Below, one piece after another: positions 6,467 through 10,396 of a stretch of DNA of 10,396 nucleotides. The stretch spans positions 1-10,396 of the forward strand of contig JBDRGC010000041.1 of the NCBI GenBank assembly GCA_043818215.1, written 5' to 3'. The notes under the pieces are model-generated. The model was not told the DNA's origin. It made no database searches and worked only from the letters and a program-made list of their open reading frames with translations. Position numbers and translations under genes: made by a program. Origin of the DNA: JBDRGC01 sp043818215. GTDB lineage: Bacteria > Chloroflexota > Anaerolineae > Anaerolineales > UBA11858. How positions within the stretch are numbered: position 1 is the first letter of the stretch; the number at the start of each line of letters is the position of its first letter.

Positions 6467-7129
6467 ATGAATAAAGCAAAACAATTTGGGGAAACCGTAA
6501 AAGGTTATAACATCCCTGTTTTAAACGAGCGAGAAATAAGAGCATCGGCAGGAATACTATTTTTAGTTTTGTTCTGGTCCTGGATGCTGGTTATATTTAA
6601 AGAGAATTATCTCCTGTTAAAGTATTTTAACACGATCTTCCTTACAGATTTCATAATACGGGTATTGATTAGTCCTAAATATTCTCCTTCATTAATAATA
6701 GGGCGTTTGATTGTAGGCAATCAAAATCCCGAATATGTGGGCGCTGTCCAAAAAAAGTTTGCCTGGACAATCGGTCTGGTTTTAGCATCGATCATGTTCC
6801 TTCTAATAGTTGTAATGAATTCAGATAGCCTCATTAATTTTATTATCTGTCAAACCTGCCTAATATTCTTATTCTTTGAATCTGTGTTTGGCATTTGTTT
6901 AGGATGTAAATTTTATCCAATGTTTCATAAAGAAAAAACTCAATACTGTCCTGGTGAAATTTGTGATGTAAAGGCAAAACAAGAGATTCAGAAAACGTCG
7001 TTACTGCAAATCGGTGTTGTTATTGGATTTTTCGCGTTTGTTATAACAACAGCAATCTTGTTTAACGATAGGTTTAGTGCAAAACCGACTGACTTGTGGG
7101 TTATAGTGAAATCTGTTTTTTCAATATAA
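6467..7129 (+). CDS. DUF4395-like membrane protein with paired cysteines (220 aa)
   Basis: ATG 6467 follows AAGGAG at 6454-6459. Residues 18-30 (VLNEREIRASAGI), the basic QKKFAWTIGL stretch at 95-104 and FGICLGCKFY at 141-150 match the layout of DUF4395 proteins, which have an NE-R-A start, a (P)K-FA loop and a C-LGC-Y motif. Membrane helices lie at about residues 28-45, 98-118, 122-147 and 180-200. Cysteines are C128 and C131, C144 and C147 (a CLGC pair), and C161 and C166. The CxxC pairs at a membrane face suggest thiol or sulfur chemistry, but that is inference. The gene is clearly richer in A and T than its neighbours, which hints at separate acquisition. It ends 13 bp before the duplicated target of the insertion sequence. 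Confidence 0.72.
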   Translation: MNKAKQFGETVKGYNIPVLNEREIRASAGILFLVLFWSWMLVIFKENYLLLKYFNTIFLTDFIIRVLISPKYSPSLIIGRLIVGNQNPEYVGAVQKKFAWTIGLVLASIMFLLIVVMNSDSLINFIICQTCLIFLFFESVFGICLGCKFYPMFHKEKTQYCPGEICDVKAKQEIQKTSLLQIGVVIGFFAFVITTAILFNDRFSAKPTDLWVIVKSVFSI

Positions 7130-7137
7130 ATATTGTT

Positions 7138-7142
7138 TTCTA
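7138..7142. repeat. Left target-site duplication of the insertion sequence
   Basis: The five bases ttcta lie immediately outside the left inverted repeat and recur at 8636-8640 immediately outside the right one. Confidence 0.8.
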
Positions 7143-7158
7143 CTTTAGTTTCCGCTAA
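7143..7158. repeat. Left terminal inverted repeat of the IS
   Basis: The sequence ctttagtttccgctaa is the exact complement of 8620-8635. Confidence 0.92.
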
Positions 7159-7210
7159 CTGGAATGGATAAAAAAAGCGGTAATGGCGTAAAACGTGGTA
7201 ATCTTGTTTT

Positions 7211-8539
7211 GTGAAAAAATCCCACGACACCACCATTACCAAAACGAATCATACCATAACCGTTTTGGAAGAACTACTTGAAGGGTTGCCCATTGGAACA
7301 AATCTTGCGATGATGCATGTATTCTGGGCGTTATTGAGCGGGCAGTTGCTACCGAGTCGAGGCGCATTGTTTCCTGCCTTGAAAGCAATTGGACTGGAAG
7401 ATGATGGAGTACGCCGAGGCTGGACAGCAGTTCATAGTGGCGTCTGGCAAACAACAACTCTGATAGCGCGATGGAGCAAGCATGTGGAAGGCTTGTCCGA
7501 GTGGAAACAACATGAATATGAAGGCTACAAACCTGTGGTAGCAGATGTAACCGCTTTTTGGCATCCGACCTTGAAAAACTGTCCAAGCAAGCATTATCAC
7601 CCTGCGGCAGGGCGTGCTTTGCCAGCGGTCATCTTTGGGGTGGTAGGCAAGGTAGGCGAAATCAATGGACAGCGGATCGCATTGCCACAGGCATTTGAAC
7701 GCGTGCGTCCCAAAGACCCAAGTGAAGCGCGGCTATGGCGTGACATTCTCAAGAACATCACTAAAACGCTTTGTGTAGACGAAATTGTCGTGGTAGACGC
7801 AGGTGTGAAGATACGTAGCCTGCAAAAAGCAGGACTGAAGCAGTATGAAGTGCGTTTGGCAAACAACTTCACTGCACGTCGCAATGTGACGCCCAAGTAT
7901 TGCAAGAAAGGGCGCAAGCCTGTATATGGAGAACTGATTCGTCCGCTAACGCGTATGCACAAAAACAAAATACTCACCGCAACTGCACCTGACGAGACCC
8001 AAAGTTGGGAAGAGAAGGGGCACATCCTGCGAGCAGAGATTTGGCGTAACTTGGTTTTACCTGACTGCGCGCCTGATAAACACAACCAAACCTTTGATGT
8101 CTATGCCATTTATGATCCCGATTTTGATACGCCCTGGTTGTTGGCAACTCCTGTCGTTCTCACACCTATCAGCGTCAGAAATATTTACAAAGACCGTTGG
8201 CCGGTCGAACAAATTCCTTTGAGCGCCAAACAGATGATCGGTTCTCATCGCCAATTTGTTCATGCCGAAGAAATGATCCAGCGTTTGCCTGAACTGACCC
8301 TCATGGCTGGTTCTATTCTAAGTTTTCTCGCAGCCACCGCACCCGCCACCCCCACAGGGTTTTGGGATCGAAAGCCCAAAAGAACTCCTGGTCGTTTTCG
8401 CCGCACACTGGCCGGGCGCACATTTCCCGAAGTTGCCAATCTTTCTGGGTGACTTCGAAAAAAGAACTCGGTTACTGCCCATTTGCCCAAAGGAAATCTG
8501 GCTCGTGACCCAAAAATGGCGGCATCAGCGCCAACGTAG
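7211..8539 (+). pseudogene. IS4-type DDE transposase with an in-frame TGA at 8450-8452
   Basis: The start is GTG 7211; an in-frame TAA at 7199-7201 excludes any longer start. No good ribosome-binding site is seen. The first open segment gives 413 residues. Catalytic acids are D112 (VVADVTAFWHP), D196 (IVVVDAGVK) and E333. Y326, R329, E333 and K340 match the IS4 spacing Y-(2)-R-(3)-E-(6)-K exactly. After the TGA the same frame continues for 28 more codons, reading LRKKNSVTAHLPKGNL and so on, up to TAG 8537-8539; this resembles the C-terminus I recall for relatives. The catalytic core is intact upstream of the TGA, so the protein may still work as a truncated form, or may be inactive. A frameshift into the third frame (open to 8564) is the less convincing alternative. 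Confidence 0.8.
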
Positions 8540-8584
8540 TCGGTTTGTCTCAGAAAATATCTAATTTTGTAAGGTTCAAGTCTG

Positions 8585-8601
8585 CCGGAAGAAATTTCCG
8601 G
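8585..8601. repeat. Small hairpin near the right end of the IS
   Basis: The arms ccggaa (8585-8590) and ttccgg (8596-8601) enclose a 5-nt loop, between the end of the transposase frame and the right inverted repeat. It may be a transcription stop inside the element or a binding site; no T-run follows. Confidence 0.45.
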
Positions 8602-8619
8602 TATGTGTGCTTGTCAACT

Positions 8620-8635
8620 TTAGCGGAAACTAAAG
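8620..8635. repeat. Right terminal inverted repeat of the IS
   Basis: Exact complement of 7143-7158, followed at 8636-8640 by the second ttcta target copy. Confidence 0.92.
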
Positions 8636-8648
8636 TTCTACTAAAAAG

Positions 8649-8845
8649 GGAAATATGGCACGGTTCACACTGAGTAAAAAGCTGCTTTACAATTTTTATG
8701 ACAAGTATTCCTGCACAAGACCCTAAATATGGCATATTTCAACGCAAAAGGCGTTTTATTGCCACATATGGTGGTGCAAATCTGGTGCAAATTGTAAAGG
8801 TGTTTTTGCCACAAACTGGGCTTTTCTGAACCGTGCCGGAAATAT
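8649..8845. mobile_element. 181-bp MITE (8657-8837) with its 8-bp target duplication
   Basis: Inverted ends ggcacggttca (8657-8667) and tgaaccgtgcc (8827-8837) are perfect over 11 bp. They are flanked directly by ggaaatat at 8649-8656 and 8838-8845, an exact 8-bp duplication. A further inverted pair lies inside: ctttacaattt (8685-8695) with aaattgtaaag (8789-8799). A 10-bp direct repeat, tggtgcaaat, occurs at 8772-8781 and 8783-8792. There is no coding capacity, so it must be moved in trans. A GGC start and an 8-bp AT-rich duplication are typical of ISL3-family elements; no such transposase lies in the window. It starts only 21 bp from the end of the IS. Confidence 0.88.
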
Positions 8846-8847
8846 CT

Positions 8848-9068
8848 ATGAAAGCGATCGTATACACAAATTACGGATCACCGGATGTTCTTGAGCTCAA
8901 ATCAAAGAGGTAGAAAAACCTTGTGCTGGTAACTTGCTTCATCTGTCAAGTTTTTGGGATTTTAGAACAGGAATTTTGCCAGTCTATAGTCTTCCTCGTT
9001 CGAGAAATTGCACCTGAATGACCATCTTTCGGGGAAAAATCATCATCAACATCGTCGGTAAGGAATAG
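8848..9068 (+). pseudogene. Remnant of a zinc-type alcohol dehydrogenase / quinone oxidoreductase (MDR) gene
   Basis: ATG 8848 opens MKAIVYTNYGSPDVLELK, the standard N-terminus of MDR-family NAD(P)-dependent dehydrogenases. TAG at 8911-8913 stops this frame after 21 codons. The expected next motif, EVEKP, is found in another frame at 8907-8921, so there is a small indel. The catalytic zinc-binding and Rossmann parts are missing. At 9018-9068 the frame MTIFRGKIIINIVGKE then TAG resembles an MDR C-terminus (RGKIVI-type end strand), which suggests an internal deletion rather than simple truncation. The original ribosome-binding site, aaaaaggg at 8643-8650, is now separated from the ATG by the MITE. 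Before the insertions the gene began 31 nt after the DUF4395 stop codon and was probably co-transcribed with it. The N-terminal identification is strong; the C-terminal part is less certain. Confidence 0.7.
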
Positions 9069-9075
9069 CTGAGTC

Positions 9076-9210
9076 ATGGTAGCGACAAGAATCATCCTGT
9101 CAGCCTTATGGGTCGCGCTCATGCTGACCCACCTGTTATTTTGCCACTACATTTGCGAACTCATCAATTCGGGGATTATCCTATTATTTAATGTAAATTA
9201 CCCTTGACAT
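9076..9210 (+). pseudogene. Possible N-terminal remnant of a DUF6326-type membrane protein (44 aa)
   Basis: ATG 9076 to TGA 9208-9210 gives 44 residues beginning MVATRIILSALWVALMLTHLLF, one membrane helix, then CHYICELINSG and a low-complexity tail. The 'LSALWV-LM' opening resembles the first helix of DUF6326-type proteins such as the one at 4381. The expected helices 2-4 are absent, and the frame ends at the promoter of the next gene, overlapping its -35 box. An AAGGA lies at 9060-9064, somewhat far from the start. It could instead be a genuine single-helix small protein. It follows eight bases after the dehydrogenase remnant. Confidence 0.35.
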
Positions 9211-9232
9211 TATGTATGCTTTGGGTTACTAT
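9204..9232 (+). promoter_or_regulatory. Sigma70 promoter of the DUF2178-XRE operon
   Basis: A consensus -35 TTGACA (9204-9209) and TACTAT (9227-9232, 4 of 6 matches) are separated by 17 bp. Transcription would start near 9239, leaving a leader of about 47 nt before ATG 9286. Confidence 0.75.
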
Positions 9233-9264
9233 ATGTATATCAAAACATACTAAAAGTAAGCATA
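9215..9264. promoter_or_regulatory. Operator-like nested inverted repeats over the promoter
   Basis: tatgt (9232-9236) pairs with acata (9245-9249) across 8 bp, next to the -10 box and start site. tatgctt (9215-9221) pairs with aagcata (9258-9264) around it. This placement would let a dimeric repressor block RNA polymerase. The small XRE protein encoded by the same operon is the obvious candidate. Confidence 0.45.
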
Positions 9265-9285
9265 AGCAGACAAAGGAGTAAAAAC

Positions 9286-9738
9286 ATGTCTTATCAGGAA
9301 AAAAACATCACCGTCTCTTTAGTGAGCTACCTACTGATCATGGGGTACTATCTGGTCAATTTGTTTCAAATGTTCCAGGAAGGGGAACTGGTTTCGACCA
9401 GGCTCTTCGGCCTGTCGGCACTCGTCATTTTGGCAACGATCATTGTCAATATTATCGCCATCATTCTCACCAACATCGTGCTCACCATCGTCGAGGCCGT
9501 CAAGGCCCAAAAATACGATGAGCCGCGCTTTATTGCGGATGAACGTGACCAGTTGATCGGATTGAAAGGCATACGCTCTTCCTACATCACGTTTTCCGTC
9601 GGTGTTTTGGTTTCCGTGCTGGCCTTTGCTTTTGGACAACCTCCCCTGGTGATGGTCAGTATGATCATTTTCTTCGCCATTGCCGCTGAAATCATGGGAG
9701 GTATTTCACAGATCTACCTTTACCGAAGAGGTTTCTAA
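9286..9738 (+). CDS. DUF2178-like four-helix membrane protein (150 aa)
   Basis: ATG 9286 follows AAAGGAG at 9272-9278. Helices lie at about residues 8-29, 40-70 (long, probably one helix extended into the cytoplasm), 98-117 and 119-145. The loop between helices 2 and 3 carries KYDEPRFIADERDQLIGLKG; the DERD motif (85-88) with a following aromatic or glycine turn is the recurrent feature of DUF2178-type proteins encoded next to small XRE regulators. The role of such pairs is not established; a membrane-located partner that senses and signals to, or sequesters, the regulator is a reasonable inference. Its stop codon is one base before the ATG of the XRE gene, so the two are translationally close-coupled. 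The promoter and operator sequences upstream serve both. Confidence 0.78.
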   Translation: MSYQEKNITVSLVSYLLIMGYYLVNLFQMFQEGELVSTRLFGLSALVILATIIVNIIAIILTNIVLTIVEAVKAQKYDEPRFIADERDQLIGLKGIRSSYITFSVGVLVSVLAFAFGQPPLVMVSMIIFFAIAAEIMGGISQIYLYRRGF

Positions 9739-9739
9739 A

Positions 9740-9988
9740 ATGGACAAGCGCCAGGTTAGAAACAACATTCGGAAATTACGTTTTCACCACAACGAAATGA
9801 CCCAGGAACAACTGGCTGAAAAAGCAGGTGTGACGCGGCAAACCATCATTGCCATCGAAGGCGCAAAATACGCCCCTTCCCTGGAACTGGCTTTTCGGAT
9901 TGCCCTGGTCTTCGGCGTACCTTTGGGAGAGGTGTTCTCTTACGATCCCGAAGATGATTCTAACCAGACAATCAATAAAATATCTTAA
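9740..9988 (+). CDS. Small XRE-family transcriptional regulator (82 aa)
   Basis: ATG 9740 is chosen because AAGAGG lies at 9726-9731 and the protein then begins MDKRQVRNNIRKLR, the usual length for this group; the frame extends upstream into the previous gene. The helix-turn-helix covers residues about 21-41 (TQEQLAEKAGVTRQTIIAIE), followed by the fixed 'YAPSLELAFRIALVFGVPLGEVF' helices at 43-67. An acidic tail completes it. It resembles YozG-type regulators, about 65-80 residues of essentially a DNA-binding domain alone. It acts in the cytoplasm as a dimer on inverted repeats. Only one base separates it from the DUF2178-like gene, so the pair is an operon and autorepression at 9215-9264 is likely. 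Confidence 0.93.
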   Translation: MDKRQVRNNIRKLRFHHNEMTQEQLAEKAGVTRQTIIAIEGAKYAPSLELAFRIALVFGVPLGEVFSYDPEDDSNQTINKIS

Positions 9989-10003
9989 AGGAGATAGGAA
10001 TTT

Positions 10004-10045
10004 ATGAAAACTGCCATTTAAAAAATGCCCCCCCGAAGATAGATG
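10004..10045 (+). pseudogene. Five-codon ORF with a strong ribosome-binding site, probably a second MDR start remnant
   Basis: AAAGGAG at 9987-9993 precedes ATG 10004, but the frame reads only MKTAI before TAA 10019-10021. MDR dehydrogenases often begin MKTAI or MKAIV followed by YTKYGPPE. The next bases, through ccccccgaagat (near 10030-10040), would encode PPED in another frame, as expected after a small deletion. It sits directly after the XRE gene, where such enzymes are often encoded. A true mini-ORF that affects downstream translation is the alternative. Confidence 0.4.
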
Positions 10046-10115
10046 GCGATCACAATTTTATTCAAGCTCAATTCAATGAAACTCATCCATATCTTTCAAA
10101 ATAAGGAGAAAAGAA
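10042..10115 (+). promoter_or_regulatory. Shared leader module, copy 3
   Basis: It contains the same order of blocks as 4313-4380: ggcga, aattttat, aatgaaact, ttcaaaa, then AAGGAG at 10103-10108. It shares aaactcatccatat (10079-10092) exactly with 5654-5667. Confidence 0.6.
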
Positions 10116-10396
10116 ATGAATTCAAACAAAACCGCAAGAATTGCAGGATTTTGGTATCTGCTCGTGGCTATATTCGGTGCCTTCAACGATATGTTTGTAA
10201 AACCAAAACTTTATGTGTCCGGCGATGCCGCTGCCACAGTTACTAACATCCTGGCATCTGAGCGGCTATTCCGTCTCGGTATCATGAGCAATCTTATCAC
10301 CATAATCTGTTTCTTGTTTTTAGCCAATGCCCTATACAAGCTGTTCAAATCAGTGGACAAGGACCTGGTCAGGCTGATGGTCATATTCATTATGGC
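10116..10396 (+). CDS. DUF4386-family membrane protein (partial, runs off the window)
   Basis: ATG 10116 follows AAGGAG at 10103-10108. The 93 complete codons visible begin MNSNKTARIAGFWYLLVAIFG, the standard start of DUF4386 proteins (N-K-ARIAG--YLL). Next come a loop with LYVSGDAAATVTNILASERLFRLG and a second helix at about residues 56-76 (IMSNLITIICFLFLANALYKLF), then KSVDKDLVRLMVIFIM, the start of a third helix. The order helix, 'GDA--T--NI--SE-LFR-G' loop, helix, 'LY-L' and 'D--LA-LM' is diagnostic of the family. DUF4386 proteins are polytopic inner-membrane proteins, normally about 220-240 residues, without a known function. It shares its leader sequence with the genes at 4381 and 5689. 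Confidence 0.9.
   Translation, partial: MNSNKTARIAGFWYLLVAIFGAFNDMFVKPKLYVSGDAAATVTNILASERLFRLGIMSNLITIICFLFLANALYKLFKSVDKDLVRLMVIFIM

Larger units (their letters stand above)
7143..8635 (+). mobile_element. IS4-superfamily insertion sequence (1,493 bp)
   Basis: The element is delimited by perfect 16-bp inverted ends, ctttagtttccgctaa at 7143-7158 and its complement at 8620-8635, and flanked by the 5-bp direct duplication ttcta. It holds a single transposase gene on the + strand. The length, one-gene layout and DDE transposase with the YREK signature place it in the IS4 superfamily; IS701-like is my closest recollection, though that group usually duplicates four bases. The ends are intact, so it was inserted recently enough to keep its duplication. 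It lies between the DUF4395 gene and the dehydrogenase remnant. Confidence 0.92.

Noticed and set aside
7597..8085. Minus-strand frame of 162 codons inside the transposase gene.
   Set aside because: It is a shadow of the clearly recognised transposase, without its own start signals.
8445..8564. A frameshift extension of the transposase into the third frame, open to TAA 8562-8564.
   Set aside because: The residues after the TGA in the original frame resemble the expected C-terminus better, so an in-frame stop explains the data more simply.

Overview
The window looks like a chromosomal accessory stretch of a Chloroflexota bacterium, probably Anaerolineae-like. That assignment rests on the style of the genes: a very large MalT-type LuxR regulator opening with LYIPPPRP, a conserved 78-residue orphan protein, many small polytopic membrane proteins (DUF6326, DUF4386 and DUF4395 types), and short repeats scattered in and between genes. 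It is an inference from family resemblance, not from any marker gene.

Layout. Bases 2-295 carry the C-terminal end of an unidentified membrane protein. Bases 296-910 hold no convincing gene but are rich in structure: a 21-bp-period direct repeat, two adjacent long palindromes, a branched inverted repeat and a good sigma70 promoter. That promoter would make the next mRNA essentially leaderless. Bases 911-3712 encode a 933-aa MalT-like ATP-dependent LuxR regulator, closed by a textbook rho-independent terminator. A conserved 78-aa protein follows (3923-4159). From 4381 to the end the window is a run of small membrane proteins: DUF6326-like (4381), two tandem six-helix paralogues resembling DUF4386 (4875 and 5689), a DUF4395-like cysteine-containing protein (6467), a DUF2178-like protein coupled to a small XRE repressor (9286 and 9740), and a true DUF4386 protein cut by the window edge (10116). 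Three of these genes share a recognisable leader sequence just before the start codon.

The stretch 7130-9203 has been damaged by mobile DNA. An IS4-type insertion sequence (7143-8635; perfect 16-bp inverted ends, 5-bp target duplication, DDE transposase with a YREK signature and an apparent in-frame TGA near its end) and a 181-bp MITE (8657-8837; 11-bp inverted ends, 8-bp target duplication) both sit in the 31-nt gap that once separated the DUF4395 gene from a zinc-type alcohol dehydrogenase (MDR) gene. The MDR gene is now a frameshifted, internally deleted remnant, followed by what looks like a remnant of a DUF6326-type gene. A second minute MDR start remnant lies after the XRE gene.

How the genes may work together: nothing in the sequence assigns a pathway. 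The best-supported units are the DUF2178-XRE pair, which has its own promoter and operator-like repeats and is probably autoregulated, and the 4381-7129 membrane-protein series in one orientation. I see no CRISPR array, rRNA, tRNA, defence system or phage genes. The most original signals are the shared leader module, the nested IS and MITE insertions into one ribosome-binding region, and the in-frame invasion of the LuxR gene by short repeats.
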